The notes under the pieces were generated by a model. That model was not told where the DNA came from, made no database searches, and saw only the letters and a program-made list of their open reading frames with translations. Source: Hyphomicrobiales bacterium (GTDB taxonomy: Bacteria; Pseudomonadota; Alphaproteobacteria; Rhizobiales; JAUVMS01). Taken from it: a DNA stretch of 5,029 nt. This document shows, one piece after another, positions 1 through 5,029 of this stretch. Position 1 is the first letter of the stretch, and each line of letters begins with the position of its first letter. The DNA is taken from NCBI GenBank assembly GCA_030600135.1, contig JAUVMS010000303.1:1-5029 (forward strand). Reading direction: 5' to 3'. The position numbers were made by a program, and so were the translations under genes.

Positions 1-1038
1 CAAGTCGGTCGTGTAGCCATAGTGGCCGTGCAGCAGCAGGCACTGATGAATGATCTCACAAGTGGTCTTTGGCACATACCATTTGCACATGGCCGCCTCG
101 GCAGTGTGCGGCCGGCCCACGTCACGCAGTCCCAGTGTGTGGTAGCAGAGCTGGCGCATCATCGTGAGTTGTGTTTCTGCCTCGGCGAGGGGGAAGCTGA
201 CGCCTTGATATTGCGCCAACGGCGCGCCGAATGCCTCGCGCTCCTTTACGTATTGCCAGGTTTCATCCACCGATGCCTGCGCCGGCCCGATGCATTCGAG
301 GCCGATTAGCGCACGACTGTAGTCGAACCCGGCCATGACCGTGCCAAAGGCACGATCCTGCTCGGCCATCATGCACTCGCCAGGCACGAACACGTCATCG
401 AAGAACACCGAACCGCGCCCGACGGGTTTGGTGCCGACGTCATCGAACTGCGTCCGAGTGATCCCCTTTTCGTTGAGATCTACAAAGAAGGCGCTGACTC
501 CGCGTGAGCCAACTTCAGGGTTCCCAGTCCTGGCAAAAACGACCGCCGCGTCGGCCTGATCGGAAAAGCTCATGGAGGTCTTCTCGCCCGTCAGGCGCCA
601 GCCGTTTCCAGATTTTACGCCGCGCAGCTGAAGATTTGCCGCGTCCGATCCACCGCGGGGTTCCGTCAAGCAGAGCCCGATCACTTTTTCACCGGCGATG
701 ACCCTCGGCACCCATTCCTGCGCGATCGCCGGCGAGGCGTGTTTGGCGATCATGCTACCCATGAGTGAGGCCAACAGCTGAACGTAGCTGATATTAAAAT
801 CCGCATAGGCAACCTGTTCGATCATCAATCCGGCGGTCAACGAACTTTCGCCCATGCCACCAAGTTGCTCGGGCAAATCCGGTCCGATGAGGCCCAATGA
901 ACCCATTTCCCGCACGAGATCGCGGTCCAGTTGGTGCTCCGTCGCACGTTCCTGGTAGCCCGGCGCGAGTTTCTCACGGGCGAAGCGAGCGGCCGTTTCA
1001 CGGAAGGCTTCTTGCTCCTCAGTTAGTTGAATGGGCAT
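1..1038 (-). CDS. Acyl-CoA dehydrogenase, AliB/cyclohexanecarboxyl-CoA dehydrogenase-like; 3' end outside window
   Basis: An FAD-dependent acyl-CoA dehydrogenase that would insert an alpha,beta double bond into an acyl-CoA and pass electrons to electron-transfer flavoprotein. Reading the minus strand from the ATG at 1036-1038 gives 346 codons without a stop, to the window edge; the family is usually about 380 residues, so roughly 35-40 are missing. Seen: a helical N-terminal domain (about 1-120), the substrate/FAD beta-domain motif TEPRGGSD (125-132), GEKTSMS (151-157), and the C-terminal helical domain with REAFGAPLAQYQG (267-279) and LHGHYGYTTDL (336-346). The catalytic acid of classical family members lies beyond the edge and cannot be checked. 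The HGHYGYTTDL and QADAAVVFARTG stretches recall AliB-type enzymes acting on alicyclic acyl-CoAs; this is from memory, not alignment. The start is fixed by a strong ribosome binding site. It is the third gene in the minus-strand order, 248 bases after the ligase. Family very sure, substrate moderate. Confidence 0.9.
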   Translation of the reverse strand, partial: MPIQLTEEQEAFRETAARFAREKLAPGYQERATEHQLDRDLVREMGSLGLIGPDLPEQLGGMGESSLTAGLMIEQVAYADFNISYVQLLASLMGSMIAKHASPAIAQEWVPRVIAGEKVIGLCLTEPRGGSDAANLQLRGVKSGNGWRLTGEKTSMSFSDQADAAVVFARTGNPEVGSRGVSAFFVDLNEKGITRTQFDDVGTKPVGRGSVFFDDVFVPGECMMAEQDRAFGTVMAGFDYSRALIGLECIGPAQASVDETWQYVKEREAFGAPLAQYQGVSFPLAEAETQLTMMRQLCYHTLGLRDVGRPHTAEAAMCKWYVPKTTCEIIHQCLLLHGHYGYTTDL

Positions 1039-1043
1039 TGCGG

Positions 1044-1050
1044 ACCTCCC
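1044..1050 (-). promoter_or_regulatory. Strong ribosome binding site of the acyl-CoA dehydrogenase
   Basis: On the minus strand GGGAGGT lies five bases before the ATG at 1036-1038. It is the best Shine-Dalgarno match in the window and settles the start codon. Confidence 0.85.
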
Positions 1051-1065
1051 TTCTTGTTTGGCCCT

Positions 1066-1093
1066 AGAATACGTGTTGCCTCGAAACTAACAA
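1066..1093 (-). promoter_or_regulatory. Possible sigma70-type promoter of the acyl-CoA dehydrogenase
   Basis: On the minus strand TTGTTA (1088-1093) and TATTCT (1066-1071) are 16 bases apart; each matches four of six consensus positions. Transcription would start about 1058-1060, leaving a leader of some 20 bases that carries the ribosome binding site. The -35 hexamer lies inside the 1087-1100 palindrome, as expected for a repressed promoter. Prediction by eye only. Confidence 0.4.
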
Positions 1094-1100
1094 CTGTTAG
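1087..1100. promoter_or_regulatory. Palindrome CTAAC-N4-GTTAG, candidate TetR operator upstream of the acyl-CoA dehydrogenase
   Basis: CTAAC (1087-1091) and GTTAG (1096-1100) form perfect five-base arms around AACT, and one further inner pair also matches. The right arm continues as GTTAGAATAT (1096-1105), the same half-site found twice beside the TetR gene. It overlaps the likely -35 element of the acyl-CoA dehydrogenase. Operator function for the local TetR protein is inferred from this sharing. Confidence 0.5.
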
Positions 1101-1126
1101 AATATGGAGCAACACGAAACTGACAA

Positions 1127-1141
1127 ACCGACCTTGTCGGT
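1127..1141 (-). terminator. Hairpin between ligase and acyl-CoA dehydrogenase, possible weak terminator
   Basis: ACCGAC (1127-1132), CTT, GTCGGT (1136-1141) make a perfect six-base stem with a three-base loop. On the minus strand it is followed by TTTGTCAGTTT, T-rich but interrupted, so it is at best a weak intrinsic terminator for ligase transcripts, about 146 bases past the ligase stop. An alternative stem GACAA/TTGTC (1122-1126 with 1134-1138) overlaps it. It could equally be a symmetric protein site. Confidence 0.3.
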
Positions 1142-1286
1142 CGCGCATTCTTGCCAACGTCGAAATTTGTGACGGCCCGTGCGCTCGACTCAGTGGAGCA
1201 ATCGCTTTTTGTGCCAGTGCTGACGGCGAGGGACAGTGCCTGAAGCGCTGCATGAGCGTTGTGTCGACCGGTCAGCTGGCTGCCAA

Positions 1287-3224
1287 TCATGAACGATTGC
1301 CCATCGCCGCTTTCAGAAGTTCGACGGAATCGGGATTTTGCAGCGATGAAAGATCGCCAGGGTTTGAAGCCAGATAGACCGCCCGCACGACGCGACGCAT
1401 CGTCTTCATGGTGCGTGTTTTTGGTAACTCTGGAACGTAAATGAACTCGCGCGGCTTGAACGGTTTGCCTACGCGCTCGGCAACCTTTAGGCCGAGCCTC
1501 CCGCTGAGGGCCTGCCCCGCCTTGGCGCCCGGCGCCAGCACGCAAACGCAGATGACCGCGACGCCTTTGAGATCGTCCGGCGCGGCAATCGCAGCGGCAT
1601 CCAGAACCTCGCCGGTTTCCATGACGGCAGCCTCGATCTCCGGTGGTCCGACGCGCTTGCCGGCGACGTTTATCGTATCGTCCGAGCGCCCGAGGATGTA
1701 CCAAGTTCCGTCCGGATCGCGTCGTGCCCAGTCGCCATGGCGCCACACGCCCGCAAACGTGGACCAATACGTCTCGATGTAGCGCGCCTCGTCCTGCCAA
1801 ATGCCACAGGTGAGCCCCATGGGTGGTTGGGTGACCACCAATTCGCCGACTTCGCCAGGTGCGGCTTCTGTCCCATCCTGGCGAAACACTTTGGCGCCGA
1901 CGCCCAGGCATTCGGCCGAGAATCCGCAGGGTTTAATGCCCTGGAGGACGGTCGACGTCACGATTCCGCCGACCAGCTCCGTGCCACCAGAGATGTTGAT
2001 CGGGACGGCGCGATATCCGCAGATATTCTCCAGCTGCCAAAGCCACGCCTCATCTGTCCACGGCTCCCCGGTTGAGGCGACGATGCGCAACGACGAGAGA
2101 TCCAATTGCTTGAGGGCAGCCGGGTCCTGCGCCATCAGTTGCCGCACCAAAGTTGGCGAGAGACCGAGGTTGGTCACCCGCTCCTCGTCCACCAGTCGGA
2201 GCATCCTGAATGGATCTGCGGGAGACATTGGCGCGCCTTCGGCGAGCACCAGGGTCGCTCTCGCAAGCGTTGCCGAAACCAGCATGAGCGGGCCCATAAT
2301 CCAACCCATATCCGTCATCCACAGGTGCCTGTCGCCGGGCCTGAGATCGAGGCAGAGGATGAAATCGGCGGTCGACTTTGCAACAAGTCCGAGGTGGGTC
2401 TGCACCACGCCCTTGGGTTTACCGGTCGTCCCCGACGTGTAGGCGACCATCAACACGTCCTGCGCGGCCGCCGGATATGGCGTGAACTCGGCCGCAGCTT
2501 CGTCAACTGTGACGGACCAATCTAGGTCACGGTGCGGATCGGCGGCGATACCGCCAAAGCGGCGGAGACTAATGACCCTCTCCACCGTGGGTGCCTCGGA
2601 TAGTGCCTCGACCAAAACGGGTTCGAGCGGGATTTTGCGACCGGCTCTGATCGTCGCGTCGACCGTCAGCACGGCCTTTGCGTTGGCGTCGGCAAGTCGG
2701 GTCGCAATGGCGGGCGGGGCGAATCCGGAAAACAGCGGCACCACCATGGCCCCAAGGCGCGCGATCCCCATGAATGCCGCCGCAATCTCCGGGATCATCG
2801 GCATGTAGATCGCCACGGCGTCGCCCGGGCCGACCCCGAGTGCAGCGAGCGCGTTGGCGACCTTGCAGCTTTGCGCGAGTAGCTCCGCGTAAGTCCAGGT
2901 GCGTTTTTCCCCGTCCTCGCCCCGCCAGCTTATTGCACACCGTTCGCCGTCGCCGCCATCGACCCATCGATCCAGGCAGGACCGGGTGAGATTTGCTTTT
3001 GCGCCGACGCACCAGCGGACATGCTCGGGCCCGTCATCAGCCACTCTGATGTGCTCATAGGGGACGTCGAAAACAATGCCGGTATCGTCCAGCAGCGTCG
3101 CCCAAAACCAATCGGGGTCCTCGTTTGACCGTCGCACCAGGGCTTCATAGTCAGGCATCTCCAGTCGTTGGAGAAATTTTGCGAGATTGCTGGCTTGGCG
3201 AACATCGGCTGCGCACGTGAACAC
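1287..3224 (-). CDS. Acyl-CoA synthetase (AMP-forming), acetyl/acetoacetyl-CoA synthetase subclass
   Basis: A cytoplasmic ATP-dependent ligase that activates a carboxylic acid through an acyl-adenylate to its CoA thioester. The 645 residues match acetyl-CoA synthetase-sized members, longer than typical benzoate or AliA-type ligases (about 520-550). Seen in order: an N-terminal domain with DPDWFWATLL (36-45) and GAKANLTRSCLDRW (74-87), as in ACS; the phosphate loop YTSGTTGKPKG (262-272); SGGTE (412-416); HGDWARRD (496-503); the hinge and A8 region GRSDD..NVAGKR (512-524); and PKTRTMKTMRR (601-611), where K607 is the expected catalytic lysine for adenylation. At the position of the ACS acetate-pocket tryptophan (Trp414 in Salmonella Acs) this protein has Gly413, pointing to a larger acid than acetate. 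The start is GTG, backed by AGAAGGA; the internal ATG at residue 23 would cut off the conserved ASNLAKFLQR stretch. The alicyclic substrate is inferred from neighbours. A propionyl-, acetoacetyl- or branched-acyl specificity remains possible. Confidence 0.93.
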   Translation of the reverse strand: MFTCAADVRQASNLAKFLQRLEMPDYEALVRRSNEDPDWFWATLLDDTGIVFDVPYEHIRVADDGPEHVRWCVGAKANLTRSCLDRWVDGGDGERCAISWRGEDGEKRTWTYAELLAQSCKVANALAALGVGPGDAVAIYMPMIPEIAAAFMGIARLGAMVVPLFSGFAPPAIATRLADANAKAVLTVDATIRAGRKIPLEPVLVEALSEAPTVERVISLRRFGGIAADPHRDLDWSVTVDEAAAEFTPYPAAAQDVLMVAYTSGTTGKPKGVVQTHLGLVAKSTADFILCLDLRPGDRHLWMTDMGWIMGPLMLVSATLARATLVLAEGAPMSPADPFRMLRLVDEERVTNLGLSPTLVRQLMAQDPAALKQLDLSSLRIVASTGEPWTDEAWLWQLENICGYRAVPINISGGTELVGGIVTSTVLQGIKPCGFSAECLGVGAKVFRQDGTEAAPGEVGELVVTQPPMGLTCGIWQDEARYIETYWSTFAGVWRHGDWARRDPDGTWYILGRSDDTINVAGKRVGPPEIEAAVMETGEVLDAAAIAAPDDLKGVAVICVCVLAPGAKAGQALSGRLGLKVAERVGKPFKPREFIYVPELPKTRTMKTMRRVVRAVYLASNPGDLSSLQNPDSVELLKAAMGNRS

Positions 3225-3231
3225 TGTTTTG

Positions 3232-3238
3232 TCCTTCT
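3232..3238 (-). promoter_or_regulatory. Ribosome binding site selecting the GTG start of the ligase
   Basis: AGAAGGA on the minus strand sits seven bases before the GTG at 3222-3224. This supports the GTG over the ATG 22 codons downstream. Confidence 0.75.
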
Positions 3239-3336
3239 ATGTTCGCCCAAGAAGACTGCTAAATTCGCGATTTGGCAAGTTCGTAGAAGCGTTACGTTGC
3301 TCCGACGGTTTGTAATCGGTTCTTGTTGTCCGAATA

Positions 3337-3374
3337 GCGCCTCGCTTGGCGGGGCTCGGCGCGGCGGACGCCGC
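3337..3374. other. GC-rich dyads in the dehydrogenase-ligase gap
   Basis: The 206-base gap 3225-3430 holds no credible gene. Its half nearer the dehydrogenase is GC-rich with short inverted repeats: GCGCC (3337-3341) with GGCGC (3358-3362), and GCGGC (3361-3365) with GCCGC (3370-3374). No T-run follows on the minus strand, so these are not convincing intrinsic terminators; they may stabilise or attenuate transcripts leaving the dehydrogenase gene. The other half, up to the ligase start, is more AT-rich and could hold a ligase promoter, but no clear -35/-10 pair and no copy of the GTTAGAANAT motif is visible. Confidence 0.3.
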
Positions 3375-3430
3375 TGTCCCGGTTTCCTATTGGGCAACGG
3401 GATACACCATGTTGCTTACACGACAGGCTG

Positions 3431-4192
3431 CTATCCGTGCATGGTGAGGCCACCGGAGACCGAAATCGTCTGACCGGTAATAAATCCCGCATCATCGCTC
3501 GCCAGGAAACACACGATGCCCGGAAAGTCGCTGGGTTGCGCAAGACGCTTCATGGGTATGGCGCGCTTGAGGCCTTCCGCGATCCTTTCGCCCGCCTCTC
3601 CCTGGGCGACCTGAGCGAAGAGCGGTGTATCCGTCGGGCCGGGGCAAACAGCGTTGAGCTGCACACCCGAACGCGCCAGCTCACGCGCCATGGTCTTGGT
3701 GAAGGCAACGATCCCGCCCTTGCAGGCCGAATAAACGGCTTCTCCCGACGATCCGACGCGACCGGCGTCCGAGGCAATATTGATCACCCGGCCGGAACCC
3801 TGTTCGACCATGGACGGCAACACCGCGTGATGCATGTGGAGGGGGCCATAGAGGTTGATGTCAATCACCTTCCTCCACAGGTCGACATCGGTTTGCAGGA
3901 ACGGCGCGATTTCGTCCCAACCGGCATTGTTGACCAAGACATCGACAGGCCCGTTTCTTTGCACATCGCCGACGGCCTTGAAGACGTCGTTCCGGTCGGT
4001 GATATCGGTCCGAAATGCGTCTGCCTTTCCTCCCGCGTCGCGGATCATGGCGGCCGTCGCCTCGGCACTGGACCCGTTGATGTCGAAGATGGCCACGATC
4101 GAGCCTTCCTCACCAAACCGTTGGCAAATTGCACGCCCGATCCCGCTGCCGCCGCCCGTTACGATGACACGTTTGTCATTCAACCCTTGCAT
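3431..4192 (-). CDS. badH: Short-chain dehydrogenase, BadH-like 2-hydroxycyclohexanecarboxyl-CoA dehydrogenase
   Basis: A classical short-chain dehydrogenase of 253 residues that would oxidise 2-hydroxycyclohexane-1-carboxyl-CoA to the 2-keto thioester with NAD+, the step before ring opening. Seen: the cofactor loop TGGGSGIG (12-19); Asp37 after the second strand (FDIN), favouring NAD over NADP; NNAGWD (88-93); Asn113 in DINLYG; Ser141 in IASDAGRVGSSG; the catalytic pair Tyr154/Lys158 in YSACK; CPGPTDT (183-189); and the C-terminal DDAGFITGQTISVSGG. The catalytic tetrad is complete. NNAGWD, LHMHHAVLPSMVE and the C-terminal SVSGGLTMHG agree with BadH of R. palustris as I remember it. An in-frame GTG six bases upstream also exists, but the ribosome binding site is one base from it and seven from the ATG, so I use the ATG. 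It is the first gene of the minus-strand set and diverges from the TetR gene. Alternative: a related enzyme for another cyclic or beta-hydroxyacyl-CoA. Confidence 0.88.
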   Translation of the reverse strand: MQGLNDKRVIVTGGGSGIGRAICQRFGEEGSIVAIFDINGSSAEATAAMIRDAGGKADAFRTDITDRNDVFKAVGDVQRNGPVDVLVNNAGWDEIAPFLQTDVDLWRKVIDINLYGPLHMHHAVLPSMVEQGSGRVINIASDAGRVGSSGEAVYSACKGGIVAFTKTMARELARSGVQLNAVCPGPTDTPLFAQVAQGEAGERIAEGLKRAIPMKRLAQPSDFPGIVCFLASDDAGFITGQTISVSGGLTMHG

Positions 4193-4199
4193 GGCCACA

Positions 4200-4205
4200 T
4201 CCTCG
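4200..4205 (-). promoter_or_regulatory. Ribosome binding site deciding the start of the BadH-like dehydrogenase
   Basis: CGAGGA on the minus strand is seven bases from the ATG at 4190-4192 but only one base from the in-frame GTG at 4196-4198. This favours the ATG and a 253-residue product. Confidence 0.6.
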
Positions 4206-4244
4206 TTTACGTTTGCATCCGTCTTGTCTGGCTAGATCCGAATG

Positions 4245-4254
4245 GTTAGAAGAT
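4245..4254 (+). promoter_or_regulatory. Half-site GTTAGAAGAT in the divergent control region
   Basis: GTTAGAAGAT repeats, with one difference, the right arm of the palindrome 27 bases away (GTTAGAAAAT) and the copy upstream of the acyl-CoA dehydrogenase (GTTAGAATAT). Here the opposite arm is absent, so it is a half-site or a degenerate second operator, placed where the promoter of the BadH-like gene should lie. Confidence 0.35.
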
Positions 4255-4264
4255 CAACGCGCGC

Positions 4265-4293
4265 TTGCTTCATTTTCGAACGCATGTTAGAAA
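4265..4293 (+). promoter_or_regulatory. Possible promoter of the TetR gene
   Basis: TTGCTT (4265-4270) and TAGAAA (4288-4293) are 17 bases apart. The -10 matches four of six and the -35 three of six consensus positions. The 4272-4295 palindrome covers the spacer and -10, consistent with autorepression. Transcription would start near 4300, which makes the ATG at 4338 the first usable start. Tentative. Confidence 0.3.
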
Positions 4294-4295
4294 AT
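4272..4295. promoter_or_regulatory. 24-base palindrome, candidate TetR operator
   Basis: ATTTTC (4272-4277) pairs with GAAAAT (4290-4295), and AAC (4279-4281) with GTT (4286-4288); nine of twelve base pairs are symmetric. The core is CGAAC-N4-GTTAG, resembling CTAAC-N4-GTTAG at 1087-1100. It lies between the divergent BadH-like and TetR genes, the usual operator place for an autoregulated TetR repressor. Binding by this TetR protein is inferred. Confidence 0.6.
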
Positions 4296-4337
4296 AGGCG
4301 CTCGCAATTCCATTGTCCAGACACGAAACGGTGGTTG

Positions 4338-5029
4338 ATGTCGACCGAGGCTCAACGAGGCGGATCGGGGAGCGCTCGCAAGAAGGCCGATCGCACGCGC
4401 GAGGAACTCCTTAGGACGGCCGCTCGAATGTTCCGGGATCGTGGCTACACGGCCTCGACGCTTCGTGACATTGCTGCGGCCTCCGGCATGAAGGCTGGCA
4501 GCGTATACTATCATTTTGCTTCGAAGGACGAGATCCTCGAGGAGATATTGGATCAGGGCCTGCGCGAAATCTATGATGGCGTAAGGGCGGTCATCGATTC
4601 CGACGCGGGTGTCGACTACCGTGCCAAGATCGCAGCAGCGATCCATGCGCATTTGAGCCTGCTGTTGGCGCACAGTGAATACACCTCCGCAAACATTCGC
4701 AACTATGGCCAACTGCCCGAAGCAATTCGTGAGCGGCATAGGCCCTTGCGGCGGCTTTATGCCAAGCTTTGGGACACTTTGCTGAGTGATGCGCAGCAAG
4801 CCGGACAACTGCGCGAGGACATCAAGATTGTGCCGTTGCGCCGGTTCCTGCTCGGCGCTCTCAATTGGACCGTCGAATGGTTTAACGTCGAGCGGCATTC
4901 AGTGGACGCGCTCGCCGATCGATGCGCGTCGCTGGTCCTCGACGGCATGGGCACGGGGCGGACGAGTGGAGAGCCGTTGCAACCAGTCTCGCAAAAGTCC
5001 GAACGAAATAACATTCAGAATATCCGCAC
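4338..5029 (+). CDS. TetR-family transcriptional regulator; 3' end outside window
   Basis: A DNA-binding regulator, probably a ligand-relieved repressor of the adjoining catabolic genes. From the ATG at 4338 there are 230 codons and two bases without a stop, so the C-terminus lies outside. Seen: a basic, polar N-terminal lead (1-20), then the TetR DNA-binding domain with REELLRTAARMFRDRGY (21-37), TLRDIAAASGMKAGSVYYHF (41-60) as helix-turn-helix, and SKDEIL (62-67). The ligand domain contains an LLGALNWTVEWFN stretch (about residues 175-187), which recalls the C-terminal region of KstR2-type regulators that respond to alicyclic acyl-CoAs; this likeness is from memory. An acyl-CoA effector is therefore plausible but not shown. 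An in-frame ATG at 4284 lies inside the palindrome and has no ribosome binding site, whereas the chosen start has a modest GGTGG five bases ahead. The polar tail from about residue 210 is longer than usual for the family. Confidence 0.9.
   Translation, partial: MSTEAQRGGSGSARKKADRTREELLRTAARMFRDRGYTASTLRDIAAASGMKAGSVYYHFASKDEILEEILDQGLREIYDGVRAVIDSDAGVDYRAKIAAAIHAHLSLLLAHSEYTSANIRNYGQLPEAIRERHRPLRRLYAKLWDTLLSDAQQAGQLREDIKIVPLRRFLLGALNWTVEWFNVERHSVDALADRCASLVLDGMGTGRTSGEPLQPVSQKSERNNIQNIR

Noticed and set aside
22..701. Small plus-strand frames in the first 700 bases
   Set aside because: They lie opposite the acyl-CoA dehydrogenase, which reads without a stop from 1038 to the window edge with all expected motifs.
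1266..1273. GACCGGTC palindrome just after the ligase stop
   Set aside because: Eight bases of perfect symmetry without loop or flanking T-run; such sites are common by chance in GC-rich DNA.
1087..1911. 274-residue open frame on the minus strand overlapping the ligase end and the gap
   Set aside because: Arg/Gly/Ala-rich translation with no family motif; it is out of frame with the ligase, whose motifs run through the same stretch. A product of high GC.
1801..2442. 213-residue plus-strand frame and its neighbours opposite the ligase
   Set aside because: Low-complexity Ser/Arg/Pro translation without motifs, wholly inside the ligase gene.
3437..4249. 270-residue open frame on the plus strand opposite the BadH-like gene
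   Set aside because: It mirrors the dehydrogenase on the other strand, shows no recognisable motif, and the dehydrogenase has a complete catalytic set.
4287..4898. 203-residue open frame on the minus strand opposite the TetR gene
   Set aside because: The plus frame carries a clear TetR DNA-binding domain; the opposite frame has no motif and no good ribosome binding site.
1..5029. CRISPR arrays, tRNA or rRNA genes, insertion sequences, attachment sites
   Set aside because: Looked for by eye on both strands; no regularly spaced repeats, cloverleaf sequences, transposase motifs or terminal repeats were seen.

Overview
This 5,029-base window is GC-rich bacterial DNA, most likely from a pseudomonadote (alpha- or betaproteobacterium). 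That placement rests on base composition, strong Shine-Dalgarno sites and resemblance to Rhodopseudomonas-type genes; the sequence does not fix genus or species. It holds one catabolic cluster: three genes on the minus strand and a divergent regulator on the plus strand. Both outer genes run off the window.

Layout from left to right: (1) 1-1038, minus: an acyl-CoA dehydrogenase lacking its C-terminal end, most like the AliB/cyclohexanecarboxyl-CoA dehydrogenase type. (2) 1039-1286: a 248-base gap with a strong ribosome binding site, a plausible promoter, a palindrome over its -35 region, and a GC-rich hairpin. (3) 1287-3224, minus: a 645-residue acyl-CoA synthetase of the acetyl/acetoacetyl-CoA synthetase subclass, with a GTG start. 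(4) 3225-3430: a 206-base gap with GC-rich dyads but no gene. (5) 3431-4192, minus: a short-chain dehydrogenase closely resembling BadH, 2-hydroxycyclohexanecarboxyl-CoA dehydrogenase. (6) 4193-4337: a divergent control region with a good 24-base palindrome. (7) 4338 to the window end, plus: a TetR-family regulator.

The joint reading is degradation of an alicyclic carboxylic acid by a beta-oxidation-like route. The ligase would make the CoA thioester, the flavoprotein dehydrogenase would introduce a double bond, and after hydration the dehydrogenase would oxidise the 2-hydroxy-acyl-CoA to the 2-keto thioester. A hydratase (BadK-like) and a ring-opening hydrolase (BadI-like) would complete the route but are not in the window. 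Chemistry is well supported at family level; cyclohexanecarboxylate as the actual substrate is inference.

The most interesting signal is regulatory. The half-site GTTAGAANAT occurs three times, twice in the TetR/dehydrogenase divergent region and once upstream of the acyl-CoA dehydrogenase. Two of the three copies are completed into palindromes of the form C-N-AAC-N4-GTTAG. This suggests one TetR regulon spanning the cluster, unlike the MarR-type BadR control known from R. palustris.
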